A DNA stretch of 44,600 nucleotides from Candidatus Saccharimonadota bacterium (GCA_009839685.1 VXPC01000025.1:1-44600), one strand, 5' to 3'. Positions 17,837 through 25,421 are shown, numbered from the stretch's first letter. A program made the numbers and translations. The notes: a model not told the origin generated them from the sequence alone.

Positions 17837-18086
17837 GCCCAAGGTGACGGTTTTCAGCACCACTTATTGCCCGAGCTGCCAGACGCTCAAAGCGTGGCTG
17901 GAGCAGCAGGCGATTGATTTTGAATCGGTGAACGTCGAGGAGGAGCCCGCCCGCCAGGCCGAACTGATGGCCAAGAGCGGCGGTTTCTTCGTGCCGATGA
18001 CTTTGATCAGCCACGCCGACGGCCGGGAAGAGGTCGTCCAAGGCACGCAGTACGCCAAGATCAAGGCGGCTTTGGGAATAAGCTGA
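17823..18086 (+). CDS. Glutaredoxin-like thiol redox protein
   Basis: An 87-residue thioredoxin-fold protein with a YCPSC active site (Cys16, Cys19) and the cis-proline loop in FFVPMTLI, close to NrdH/glutaredoxin-3 types. It would reduce disulfides in the cytosol. It directly precedes a thioredoxin reductase, so the pair may be an NrdH-style system reduced by the reductase and not by glutathione. The ATG is chosen because GGGAGG (17812-17817) lies 5 bases upstream; it overlaps the FKBP gene by 14 bases, indicating coupling. Confidence 0.88.
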   Translation: MSDSKPKVTVFSTTYCPSCQTLKAWLEQQAIDFESVNVEEEPARQAELMAKSGGFFVPMTLISHADGREEVVQGTQYAKIKAALGIS

Positions 18087-18095
18087 GGCGAACGG

Positions 18096-19037
18096 GTGGC
18101 CGAAAGCGGAGAAAAAATCTGGGATTGCCTGATGGTCGGCGCCGGCCCGGCCGCGCTGGCCGCCGCCGTTTACACGGCCCGGGAAGACATCAGCACCCTG
18201 CTGGTGGAAAAAGCGGTCGTCGGCGGTTTGGCGGCGATCACCGATAAGGTCGACAACTATCCCGGCTTTGCCGACGGGGTGGCCGGCTTGGAGCTTTCCC
18301 GCCAGTTGCAGCTGCAGGCCGAGCGCTTCGGCGCCCGCGTCCAGCTCGGCGAAGTGGAGAAGATCACCAAGGGGGACGGGCTTTTCAAGGTCTGCCTGGC
18401 CGGCGAGGAGCCGGTGCTGGCCAAATCCGTCCTGGTCGCTACGGGGTCGGAATGGAAAAAACTGGGCATTCCGGGCGAGACCGAATTCTACGGCCGCGGC
18501 ATCCACAACTGCGCCACTTGCGACGGGGCTTTCTACCGGGACAAGAAACTGGTCGTCATCGGCGGCGGCAACAGTTCGGCCCAAGAATCGCTGTACCTGA
18601 CCAAGTTCGCCTCCCAGATCGAAGTCTTGATCCGCGGCGAAGCTTGGCGGGCCAGCGACGTCTTGGTCAAAAGCGTTCACAGCCACCCCAAAATCAAGGT
18701 CAACTTCAAGACCAAGCCGCTTAAGGTCAGGGGTGAGGCCGGCCGGGTGCGCGCCGTCCTGGCCGAAACGGCCGGCGAGGAAAAAGAAATAGCGACCGAC
18801 GGCGTTTTCGTCTTTATCGGCCTCCGTCCGGTCAGCGAATTCCTAGCCGGCAGCGACGTCCGTCTGGACGAGTTCGGTTTCGTTGAAACGGACGGGGGGT
18901 TGCGGACGAACGTCGAGGGGCTATTCTGCGCCGGCGACGTCAGATCGGGCGCCACCATGCAAATCGCCAGCGCCGTCGGCGAGGGCGCGACGGCCGCCTT
19001 ATCGATCAGTCATTTCCTAGACGGCCTGAAGGCCTGA
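18096..19037 (+). CDS. trxB: Thioredoxin reductase (flavoprotein)
   Basis: A 313-residue low-molecular-weight thioredoxin reductase. The FAD site is VGAGPAALAAAVYTARE (~14-30), the redox disulfide is CATC (139-142), the NAD(P)H site is VIGGGNSSAQES (~154-165), and the C-terminal FAD motif is LFCAGDVRSGATMQIASAVGEGATAA. It passes electrons from NAD(P)H to the adjacent glutaredoxin-like protein and possibly, through the membrane, to the tandem-thioredoxin protein downstream. GTG start, 10 bases after the glutaredoxin stop. It converges with the next gene with only 2 bases between stops. Confidence 0.93.
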   Translation: MAESGEKIWDCLMVGAGPAALAAAVYTAREDISTLLVEKAVVGGLAAITDKVDNYPGFADGVAGLELSRQLQLQAERFGARVQLGEVEKITKGDGLFKVCLAGEEPVLAKSVLVATGSEWKKLGIPGETEFYGRGIHNCATCDGAFYRDKKLVVIGGGNSSAQESLYLTKFASQIEVLIRGEAWRASDVLVKSVHSHPKIKVNFKTKPLKVRGEAGRVRAVLAETAGEEKEIATDGVFVFIGLRPVSEFLAGSDVRLDEFGFVETDGGLRTNVEGLFCAGDVRSGATMQIASAVGEGATAALSISHFLDGLKA

Positions 19038-19039
19038 GC

Positions 19040-19444
19040 TTATTCTTCTTCCCTGATTTCCAGGCCGTACTTGGGGTAGACGCCTATTTGCAGCTCGGCC
19101 GGCGGCTCAGCCCGCCCCGCCTCGGAGAAATACTTGCTGGCATCCAATATGCCGCAGGCGTCCGCGATGTCGGCTTCCCCGGGGTATTCCCAATCTGAGA
19201 TATCGTAAATCCTCACGTCCACGACGACCCAGCAGTCGTCGCGCTCATGATGCCTGATAATCTCGTTCCACCCCCACGCCGGCAACGGCTCTTCTTCCGG
19301 CTCCTGCTTGGGGCCGCCGAATCCGCCCGGCAGGGTAATGGTGCCGGAGGTGACCAGCAGGGCCGCCGCGGTCAAAACGATAACGATGGCCGCGATGGTG
19401 GCGACCCACCAGTAGTGTTTGAGAGTTTGTTTGGCTTTATCCAT
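19040..19444 (-). CDS. Membrane-anchored cytochrome b5-like domain lacking heme ligands
   Basis: A 134-residue protein: membrane helix at ~12-33, Pro/Glu linker, then a cytochrome-b5-like fold at ~56-115. The match is in the line WNEIIRHHERDDCWVVVDVRIYDISDW, which follows the b5 pattern (eEva-Hn-ddcWvii-gkVYDvt). The first heme ligand, normally the His of HPGG, is Tyr87 in YPGE, and no second ligand His follows KYF. Either heme is not bound or it is held differently. The domain faces outward if the helix is a signal anchor. ATG preceded by a TAAAAT box (19464-19469, minus strand). The b5 assignment is by pattern only. Confidence 0.7.
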   Translation of the reverse strand: MDKAKQTLKHYWWVATIAAIVIVLTAAALLVTSGTITLPGGFGGPKQEPEEEPLPAWGWNEIIRHHERDDCWVVVDVRIYDISDWEYPGEADIADACGILDASKYFSEAGRAEPPAELQIGVYPKYGLEIREEE

Positions 19445-19534
19445 CGGTAACTTACCAAGGTTTATTTTATTGCCTGAGGAGCGGTTTGTAAAATCGGCTG
19501 TTTAGACCGGCTGGTCGCGCCTGATTTTTTCTGC

Positions 19535-19540
19535 TAGAAT
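19535..19540 (+). promoter_or_regulatory. Extended -10 of the tandem thioredoxin gene
   Basis: TGCTAGAAT ending at 19540. Transcription would start near 19547. The only good ribosome site downstream is AGAGGAG at 19552-19558, which points to the GTG at 19565. Confidence 0.55.
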
Positions 19541-19564
19541 GGGCGTGTGCAAGAGGAGAACAAA

Positions 19565-20503
19565 GTGGATGAACCGGCCGCCAAGGCCGCCAGCAAAACG
19601 CCGTTGATAGCCGTCGCTGCCGTCTTGGCCGTTTTAATCCTGATTATCGGCGCGGTCTTCGCGCTGAAAGGCTCCGGTGAGCCGACGGCCTCTCGGCCGG
19701 CGGACAGCCGCTACATTGATTGGGACGAGGCGGCCTTCACCGATCATACCGATGATCAGCGTTGGCTGTATTTCCACGCCGATTGGTGCCCGAATTGCCG
19801 GGCTTTGAATGCCGATATAGAGGCTAATCTGGACGACATTCCCACCGACGTTATTATTTTCAAGGTCGACTATGACGACAACCAGGACCTTAAGGAGCGT
19901 TACGGCGTCAACCGTCAGACGACCGTCGTCTCCGTTGACGAAAACGGCGAACAGCTTGAAAGTTTCTTGGCTGTCGGTTCCGAGACGCTGGCCGCCTTGG
20001 TTGAGCGGCTTTATATCGAACCGCCGGTTGCGGAAGTCGAGGAAATGCCGGACAGCGGAAACGTAATGCCGGACGATGCGCCGAGCAGCGACCAGAACCC
20101 GGGCAGTACCGGCAGCGAGCAAGCCCCTGCGGACTCCCAAGATGAAACCGAACCGACAGATGAGGAGCAAACCGCTCCCGAACCGCCGAATCCGAGGTAT
20201 GTCGAGTGGAGCGAAGCGGCTTTCGCCGAGCATGCCTCCCGCCAGCGCTGGCTCAACTTCCACGCCGATTGGTGCCCGAACTGCCGGGCGCTGGACGCGA
20301 ACATAAGAGCCAATTTGGACGACATCCCAAGTGACGTCGTCATCTTCAAGGTCGACTACGATGACAATCAGGCTCTGCGGCAACAGTACGGCGTCAACCG
20401 CCAGACGACCGTCGTCTCCGTCGACGGCAGCGGCGAAAAGATCAAGAGTTTTCTGGCCGTCAATTCCGAGACATTGGCCGCCCTGATAGGGGAGTTGTAT
20501 TAA
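19565..20503 (+). CDS. Membrane-anchored tandem thioredoxin-like protein
   Basis: A 312-residue protein with a signal-anchor helix (~12-34) and two near-copies of a thioredoxin-like domain, each with HADWCPNCRAL (CPNC at ~75-78 and ~237-240), FKVDYDDNQ and YGVNRQTTVVSVD. They are joined by a Pro/Glu/Ser linker of ~50 residues. Both keep the active-site cysteines and the cis-Thr/Pro-loop region reads RQTTVVSVD, so the usual cis-Pro appears replaced. The domains lie outside the membrane and probably reduce or isomerise disulfides in surface proteins. GTG at 19565 is favoured over the GTG at 19547, which would be leaderless. The pyrophosphatase gene begins directly after the stop. Confidence 0.88.
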   Translation: MDEPAAKAASKTPLIAVAAVLAVLILIIGAVFALKGSGEPTASRPADSRYIDWDEAAFTDHTDDQRWLYFHADWCPNCRALNADIEANLDDIPTDVIIFKVDYDDNQDLKERYGVNRQTTVVSVDENGEQLESFLAVGSETLAALVERLYIEPPVAEVEEMPDSGNVMPDDAPSSDQNPGSTGSEQAPADSQDETEPTDEEQTAPEPPNPRYVEWSEAAFAEHASRQRWLNFHADWCPNCRALDANIRANLDDIPSDVVIFKVDYDDNQALRQQYGVNRQTTVVSVDGSGEKIKSFLAVNSETLAALIGELY

Positions 20504-21040
20504 ATGAGTTATCCTTTCAACAGCATCGAAGGCGTCAATGACAACCGGACCATCAAGGTCGTCATTGAAATCCCCAAGAACAGTTCGCACAAAATCGAGT
20601 GGGACAGGCGGAAAGGCTATTTCGTGCTGGACCGCGTCGAGCCCGGTATTTTCGCCAAACCCGTCAATTACGGCTTTATTCCCCAGACTTTGGACAAAGA
20701 CGGCGACGAGCTTGACGCTTTGATCGCAACGGACGAGCCGCTGCCTTTCGGGGTTGTTATCCCTGAAGCCAAGGTTTTGGGCGTCCTCAACTTCATCGAT
20801 GCCGGCGAGGAGGATCATAAAATAATCTGCGTGCCGGCCGACGACCGCCACCAGGGGGAGTACCAGAGCATTTACGACCTGGGAACCGTTTGGCAGCAGC
20901 AGATCGCCCACCATTTCCAGCATTACAAGGACCTCAAGAAGAAGGGTTCGACCGAAGTCCGCCAATTCGGCGACGCCGATGCCGCTTGGCAGATAATCGC
21001 CGATTGCAAGGAGCGGGCCCATAAAGACCCTTGGTGGTGA
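20504..21040 (+). CDS. ppa: Inorganic pyrophosphatase, family I
   Basis: A 178-residue soluble pyrophosphatase. The metal-binding signature DKDGDELDALI (~64-74) and the surrounding VNYGFIPQT, the aligned PVNYG and CVPADDR segments fit family I enzymes, which hydrolyse pyrophosphate from biosynthesis and aminoacylation. The length matches bacterial family members. Its ATG abuts the TAA of the preceding gene, so it is probably co-transcribed with the thioredoxin-like gene. Confidence 0.93.
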   Translation: MSYPFNSIEGVNDNRTIKVVIEIPKNSSHKIEWDRRKGYFVLDRVEPGIFAKPVNYGFIPQTLDKDGDELDALIATDEPLPFGVVIPEAKVLGVLNFIDAGEEDHKIICVPADDRHQGEYQSIYDLGTVWQQQIAHHFQHYKDLKKKGSTEVRQFGDADAAWQIIADCKERAHKDPWW

Positions 21041-21060
21041 TTCGCCGACCTAATCGGCTT

Positions 21061-21066
21061 TAGAAT
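21061..21066 (+). promoter_or_regulatory. -10 box of rsmD
   Basis: TTTAGAAT followed after 14 bases by the rsmD ATG, predicting a leader of only about 7 bases without a Shine-Dalgarno. Confidence 0.45.
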
Positions 21067-21080
21067 CTTTCCCCAACGAC

Positions 21081-21620
21081 ATGCTGCGCATCATCTCAGG
21101 CCATTTCAAAAGCCGGCTGCTAAAAACACCTAGGTACGGCAAGACCCACCCGATGAGCGACCGCGCCAGGATGGCGCTGTTTAACATTTTAGGAGATCTT
21201 AGCGGCGTGGAGTCGGTTCTGGACGCTTACGGCGGCAGCGGCGCCTTGGCTCTGGAGGCCGTCAGTCGGGGAGCCAAGAGGGCGGTTATCACCGAGATCA
21301 ACCGCCGGGCTTACCCGGACCTAGTCGCCAACGTCGAACTGCTGGGGCTGAAGGGGCGTGTGAGAACCTACCGGGCCAACAACCTGACCTGTTTAAACAA
21401 TCTGGGATTGTCGTTCGACCTGATTTTTTTGGATCCGCCCTATGATGACATTCGGGCTGAGAACCTGCTCAAGCTGGCCGACTATCTGACGCCGGCCGGC
21501 CGGCTGGTTCTCAGCTACCCGCCGCACTTCGCACCACCCTTTGAGGCGCCGCAGTGGGAGGTGGAACACCATAAGGCTTACGCCCAGTTGCGATTATCTG
21601 TCTACGTCCGAGCTCGCTAA
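21081..21620 (+). CDS. rsmD: 16S rRNA (guanine966-N2)-methyltransferase
   Basis: A 179-residue Rossmann-fold methyltransferase. It starts MLRIISGHFKSRLLKTP, the RsmD N-terminal pattern, then HPMSDRARMALFNIL (usual T-RPT-DR-REALFNIL), the SAM loop LDAYGGSGALALEAVSRGA, and the catalytic DPPY (118-121). It methylates G966 in the P-site region of the small subunit. No start other than the ATG fits the -10 spacing. Confidence 0.92.
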   Translation: MLRIISGHFKSRLLKTPRYGKTHPMSDRARMALFNILGDLSGVESVLDAYGGSGALALEAVSRGAKRAVITEINRRAYPDLVANVELLGLKGRVRTYRANNLTCLNNLGLSFDLIFLDPPYDDIRAENLLKLADYLTPAGRLVLSYPPHFAPPFEAPQWEVEHHKAYAQLRLSVYVRAR

Positions 21621-21648
21621 ACCTCTATGGCTTAGTGAAGAACAATTG

Positions 21649-21673
21649 GTATGCGCGTAGGTACCGCGCATAC
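21649..21673 (+). other. Hairpin downstream of rsmD
   Basis: A perfect 9-bp stem GTATGCGCG / CGCGCATAC with a 7-base loop, 29 bases after the rsmD stop. There is no U tract, so it may stabilise a 3' end more than terminate. The rest of 21621-21840 holds a TATAAT box at 21741-21746 and no gene. Confidence 0.5.
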
Positions 21674-21740
21674 AGCTATTAGTCGGGGGTCATACATTAG
21701 CCAACACCAGCTGAGCATTGCTTTATTTAATCATTAGTGG

Positions 21741-21746
21741 TATAAT
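21741..21746 (+). promoter_or_regulatory. -10 box of the small membrane protein
   Basis: TATAAT in GTGGTATAATATAG, about 97 bases upstream of the ATG at 21843. It implies an unusually long leader for this genome. Confidence 0.45.
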
Positions 21747-21842
21747 ATAGACACCGCACCTTGAAAATACGGCGATTCGTTCCAGACCGGAACGGATCCG
21801 AACCGAGCGGCTGCCTGCCGCCACCAACGGAAAGGACAGACT

Positions 21843-22127
21843 ATGTCTGTTGACCAAGAAAAGCGGGCCGATCTCGCCGAGGCAAGGCTTGCCCTGGCGG
21901 AAGCCAAGACTCGTCGGCTCGGTGAGGCCTTCTTCAGCGCCGCATGCACTGCGATGGGCGTTCTTGCCACGATCAGCTACTACTTCCTCGCAGACGGCCG
22001 GGCGTTCTTGGCGCTCTTGGCCGGTATGTCTGGCGCCTCGATCATGATCTCCTTTGACACCTTGAGGACGCTGAACAAAGCCGTCCGCAAGAGAAGGCGG
22101 AAGGTCGAGGAGTTCTCAGGCGAGTAG
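21843..22127 (+). CDS. Small two-helix membrane protein, unknown
   Basis: A 94-residue protein with a charged N-terminal helix (EARLALAEAKTRRLGEAFF), two hydrophobic segments (ACTAMGVLATISYYFL and AFLALLAGMSGASIMI) and a very basic C-terminus (KAVRKRRRKVEEF). GGAAAGGAC precedes the ATG as a ribosome site. No family recognised. It is set apart by a ~90-base leader, no close neighbours and hairpins on both sides. The reverse frame is also open here, but the ribosome site and the helix layout favour this strand. Confidence 0.55.
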   Translation: MSVDQEKRADLAEARLALAEAKTRRLGEAFFSAACTAMGVLATISYYFLADGRAFLALLAGMSGASIMISFDTLRTLNKAVRKRRRKVEEFSGE

Positions 22128-22438
22128 ACGGAACCGCCGTCTGCTGGCCGCCAGCAAAGAGGGGAGGCAACATGCCTTGGCTCTGACTTTGGAACCACTC
22201 CAAGTGTCGGCAGCGACCGCTCGGGTACACCCAGGCACTCCGGTGCCTGGGTGAATCCCTGAAACCAATCGCCGTATTTTTTAAATCTGACTAGGGCCTG
22301 CCCTTGTGCTGTAGCTGGCGCATAGCCTATCTGCGACTCTGGAGTCGCCGCGCAGCGGAATTCAGGCTGGGCAGCCGGCAATACGCTGCCGGCGCTTAGC
22401 GGTTGGGGCGCTGCGTTGTATCTTAAGCACGCTAGTAG
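22128..22438. other. Intergenic region with hairpins, no gene seen
   Basis: Contains a perfect 11-bp stem with a TCCG loop at 22228-22253, a GCCGGCA/TGCCGGC stem near 22370-22392, and an AGCACGCT/AGCGTGCT pair further on. No open frame with a plausible start and no tmRNA, RNase P or SRP RNA signature was found. A structured small RNA is possible. Confidence 0.4.
22228..22253 (+). terminator. Strong GC hairpin, possible terminator
   Basis: CACCCAGGCAC / GTGCCTGGGTG, 11 perfect pairs with a 4-base TCCG loop, 100 bases after the small membrane protein. There is no U run after it, so the terminator call is tentative. Confidence 0.45.
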
Positions 22439-22444
22439 TAGAAT
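22416..22444 (+). promoter_or_regulatory. Promoter of tRNA-Leu(CAG)
   Basis: TTGTAT (22416-22421), a 17-base spacer and TAGAAT (22439-22444), with transcription expected near 22451, 28 bases before the mature tRNA. The same TTGTAT -35 recurs at the next tRNA-Leu and at clpP. Confidence 0.65.
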
Positions 22445-22478
22445 TGAGCAGCGTGCTGGCGGCAAGACTGTTTTTTGC

Positions 22479-22567
22479 GCCGCGGTGGTGGAATTGGTAG
22501 ACACGCTAGTTTCAGGAACTAGTGCCTCTTACAAGGCGTGAAGGTTCGAGTCCTTTCCGCGGCACCA
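22479..22567 (+). tRNA. tRNA-Leu(CAG)
   Basis: Class II tRNA with a 7-bp acceptor GCCGCGG/CCGCGGC, anticodon CAG in the loop TTCAGGA, a long variable arm and an encoded CCA. It has a normal G18G19 and TTC T-loop. Confidence 0.95.
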
Positions 22568-22585
22568 GAACAGACCCAGCGCGTT

Positions 22586-22613
22586 TTGTATCCTGCCGCT
22601 GACAATATAGAAT
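22586..22613 (+). promoter_or_regulatory. Promoter of tRNA-Leu(TAG) and hisS
   Basis: TTGTAT (22586-22591), a 16-base spacer and TAGAAT (22608-22613). hisS has no promoter of its own, so it should be read through from here. Confidence 0.6.
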
Positions 22614-22633
22614 GGGAGAGAGCGGTTTAAAGA

Positions 22634-22719
22634 GCCGCGGTGGTGGAATTGGTAGACACGCTAGTCTTAGGAACTAGTGCCCCACGGGCGTGAAGGTTCG
22701 AGTCCTTTCCGCGGCACCA
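22634..22719 (+). tRNA. tRNA-Leu(TAG)
   Basis: The acceptor and T arm are almost identical to the preceding tRNA-Leu; anticodon TAG in the loop CTTAGGA; encoded CCA. The hisS start codon lies only 16 bases after the CCA, so 3' processing of the tRNA creates the hisS mRNA 5' end. Confidence 0.95.
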
Positions 22720-22735
22720 GAACAGAGTTTTACTT

Positions 22736-24052
22736 ATGCAGATCAAACACCAGCCTTACAAGGGCGTCAGGGATTTTTATCCCGAAGACTGGCGCCTGCA
22801 GGCTTATATCTTCAAGGTTTGGGCGGAAGTCGCCGAAAGCTACGGCTATGAGCGCTACGACGCTTCGGTGCTGGAGTATCTGGAGCTTTACCGGCTCAAG
22901 TCCCAAGGCAATTCGGAAATCCTCAACGAACAGATTTACAGCTTCGTCGACCGCGGCCAGCGCCAGGTGGCGCTGCGGCCCGAGATGACGCCGACGGTTG
23001 CCAGGATGATCGCCGCCCGCCGTCAGGAATTAGGAGCCGCTCCGATCCGCTGGTACAGCATCCCCAACGTTTTCCGTTACGAACGGCCACAAAAGGGCAG
23101 GCTGAGGGAGCATTGGCAGCTGAACGTCGACTGTTTCGGCGTGCCCCCTTCTGAAGCCGAATTGGAGCTGATTCTGATCGCCTGCGACGTTTTGAAACGG
23201 TTCAAGGCCGCGCCCAACATGTACGTCATCAAACTGAGCAGCCGCCGCCTGCTTGAAGACATATTCCGCGACCAACTCGGCCTCAACCGGGTCCAGATCG
23301 AGAGCCTGTTCCTCCTCTTCGACCGCCACGACAAGATGGGCAAGACGGCTTTCGGGGAAGCCTGCCGTCAGCTGTTGCCCCCCGAAGGCGCCAGCCGCCG
23401 CAAGGGATTCGCCAAGCTCCAGGATCTGATCAACTGCCAGGATCTGACCGAGCTGCCGGCCGACGTGCAGGATCTGCCGTCAGCCCGGCAGTTGGGCCAG
23501 CTGCTGGGCGATTTGAGGGTGGCGGGGATTACCAACGCCGTTTTGGATTTCAAAATCGTCCGCGGCTTCGACTACTACACGGACATCGTCTTTGAAATCT
23601 TTGATCAGGAAGCTGACAACCGCCGCTCGATGTTCGGCGGCGGCCGTTACGACGGCTTGCTGGAATCCTTGGGCGTGGAGCCGCTCAGCGGGGCCGGCTT
23701 CGGGATGGGCGACGTGACAACGGCTGATTTCTTGGCTGCCCACCGCTTGCTGCCGGCCTTCAAACCGGCGGCCGACATCTGCGTTATCTTGTTGGAGGAC
23801 GCGCCGTACATCAAGGTACTGCCCGTATTGAGGTCCTTGCGGGCCGAAGGCTTCAACCCGGTCGTCGACAACCGGCCGGCCAAGGCGGCCAAGAAGATAG
23901 AGGCGGCGGTCAAGCGGCGTATCGAACACGCCCTCTTTATCGGCCCGGCCGACCTTGAGGAAGAGCGTTTCAACCTCAAGCACCTGCCGAGCGGCAAAGA
24001 AGACAGGTTGAGCTTGGCCCGGGTCATCAGCCGTTTGGCGGAACGCAAATAA
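22736..24052 (+). CDS. hisS: Histidyl-tRNA synthetase
   Basis: A 438-residue class II synthetase. Motif 1 region KGVRDFYPEDWRLQAYIF, motif 2 NVFRYERPQKGRLREHWQLN, the histidine signature RGFDYYTDIVFEIF (Leu replaced by Phe in RGLDYY), motif 3 FGGGRYDGLL, and a C-terminal anticodon-binding domain with DNRPAKAAKKIEAAVKR. It charges tRNA-His, encoded in the array at 37.8 kb. There is no Shine-Dalgarno before the ATG. The trigger-factor gene follows after 13 bases. Confidence 0.95.
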   Translation: MQIKHQPYKGVRDFYPEDWRLQAYIFKVWAEVAESYGYERYDASVLEYLELYRLKSQGNSEILNEQIYSFVDRGQRQVALRPEMTPTVARMIAARRQELGAAPIRWYSIPNVFRYERPQKGRLREHWQLNVDCFGVPPSEAELELILIACDVLKRFKAAPNMYVIKLSSRRLLEDIFRDQLGLNRVQIESLFLLFDRHDKMGKTAFGEACRQLLPPEGASRRKGFAKLQDLINCQDLTELPADVQDLPSARQLGQLLGDLRVAGITNAVLDFKIVRGFDYYTDIVFEIFDQEADNRRSMFGGGRYDGLLESLGVEPLSGAGFGMGDVTTADFLAAHRLLPAFKPAADICVILLEDAPYIKVLPVLRSLRAEGFNPVVDNRPAKAAKKIEAAVKRRIEHALFIGPADLEEERFNLKHLPSGKEDRLSLARVISRLAERK

Positions 24053-24065
24053 CAAAGGAGAACCT

Positions 24066-25340
24066 ATGCAGATAACGACCGAAAAAACCGCGCCGACGTC
24101 GACCACCCTGACCGTCGATGTCAGCGCCTCCGACATGGCCGCGACCAAGCAGCGCATCGAGCAGCAGCTGGCCGCCAAGGTCAAGCTGCCGGGCTTCAGG
24201 GAAGGCAAAGTGCCTCCCGAGCTGGCCGCCAAGGAAATCAATGAGCAGAGCCTGTATGAGGCTTTCTTGTCCGACTTCGTACCCCAAGCCGCTTTCCAGG
24301 CTCTGGAAACGAAGGGTATCCGGCCCGTCCTGCCGCCCGAGGTATCGGTGACCAAGTTCGTCCCGTTCCAGACCTTGGAAATCACCATCAAAGCCGACCA
24401 CTTGGGCGAAATAAGCTTGGCCGATTACAAGAACTTGGCGGAAACCATGCCGGCCGTCAAAGTCACGGCCGCCGAAGTCAATCAGATACTGGAGCGGGTC
24501 CGGCTGGATTTCGCCGATTATACCGAGGTCGACCGTCCGGCCGCCGAAACCGACCGGGTTTGGCTCGATTTCGAGGGTTTTGACGGGCAGGGCGAAGCGG
24601 TGCCCGGGGCGGCCAGCAAAGATTACCCGCTGCTTTTGGGCAGCCGTACCTTTATCCCCGGTTTTGAGGACAAGCTGGTCGGCGCCAAAAAGGGGCAGAA
24701 TTTGGAGTTCAAACTGCGGTTCCCAAGTGATTACGGGGCGGCCGCCATGGCTGGCAGAGAGGTGGAGTTCAAAGTTGTCGTCAACCGGGTCGAAAAAGTC
24801 GAACTGCCGGAGCTTAACGACGCTTTGGCCGCTAAAACCGGCGTCGCCAAGACTCTGGCCGAACTGAAGCAGTTTATCAGGAAGCAGATTACTGCCGACA
24901 AGCGCCGTCAGGCCGAATCGGTCATGCAAGGGAGAATCGTGGCCAAACTGGCCGAGCGGTCTTCGGTAGAAATACCCGAAAGCTTGATTAAGCTGGAGCT
25001 GGACAAGCTGAACGGGGAACACGCCGCCTTCCTCAAGGATAGCGGTCTGGAGCTGGAGGCTTGGCTGAAAAGCGCCAAGCTGAGCGCGGAGGAACACACC
25101 GAACGCTTGAAGCAGACGGCTCTCAACCGCATCAAAGGCGGGGTGGTCTTGAGGGAATTCGCCCGGGCCGAGAAAATCGAGGTTGATCCGGCGGCGATTG
25201 AAGCTGATTTTTCCCGGCGCAGCGGCGAAGGGGAGTTGAGCCCCAAACAGGCGGCCGACCTGAAAGCGGATATCCGGGCTCAGTTGCTGACCCGGCAAGC
25301 TTTGGAGAAACTGACCAAACTGGTTCTCAAGCGGGGCTGA
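24066..25340 (+). CDS. tig: Trigger factor, ribosome-bound chaperone
   Basis: A 424-residue protein with the three trigger-factor domains. The N-terminal ribosome-binding domain carries the GFREGKVPP signature (~44-52) that docks on L23; a FKBP-like prolyl isomerase domain (~150-240: DRVWLDFEGFDGQGE, LGSRTFIPGFEDKLVGAKKG) follows; and a long helical C-terminal chaperone domain ends the protein. AGGAG lies 7 bases before the ATG. It is next to clpP, the classic tig-clpP order, which places nascent-chain folding beside proteolysis. Confidence 0.95.
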   Translation: MQITTEKTAPTSTTLTVDVSASDMAATKQRIEQQLAAKVKLPGFREGKVPPELAAKEINEQSLYEAFLSDFVPQAAFQALETKGIRPVLPPEVSVTKFVPFQTLEITIKADHLGEISLADYKNLAETMPAVKVTAAEVNQILERVRLDFADYTEVDRPAAETDRVWLDFEGFDGQGEAVPGAASKDYPLLLGSRTFIPGFEDKLVGAKKGQNLEFKLRFPSDYGAAAMAGREVEFKVVVNRVEKVELPELNDALAAKTGVAKTLAELKQFIRKQITADKRRQAESVMQGRIVAKLAERSSVEIPESLIKLELDKLNGEHAAFLKDSGLELEAWLKSAKLSAEEHTERLKQTALNRIKGGVVLREFARAEKIEVDPAAIEADFSRRSGEGELSPKQAADLKADIRAQLLTRQALEKLTKLVLKRG

Positions 25341-25352
25341 GGGGCGGACGGG

Positions 25353-25387
25353 TTGTATTTTACGGGGCCGAGATATTATAATATCTC
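25353..25387 (+). promoter_or_regulatory. clpP promoter with palindrome over the -10
   Basis: TTGTAT (25353-25358), an 18-base spacer and TATAAT (25377-25382). The -10 lies inside a perfect 18-bp palindrome GAGATATTATAATATCTC (25370-25387). This could be an operator for a repressor of protease genes, and because it is symmetric it places a TATAAT on both strands. Confidence 0.7.
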
Positions 25388-25421
25388 AGATGAGAAAGCG
25401 GAGCGACATAATTTAGCGGCC

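Noticed and set aside
19547-19564. GTG at 19547 as start of the tandem thioredoxin protein
   Set aside because: It would be leaderless, while AGAGGAG is ideally spaced for the GTG at 19565; not excluded.
22280-22480. tmRNA, RNase P RNA or SRP RNA in the gap before tRNA-Leu
   Set aside because: No tRNA-like ends, tag frame or conserved cores of these RNAs could be found.
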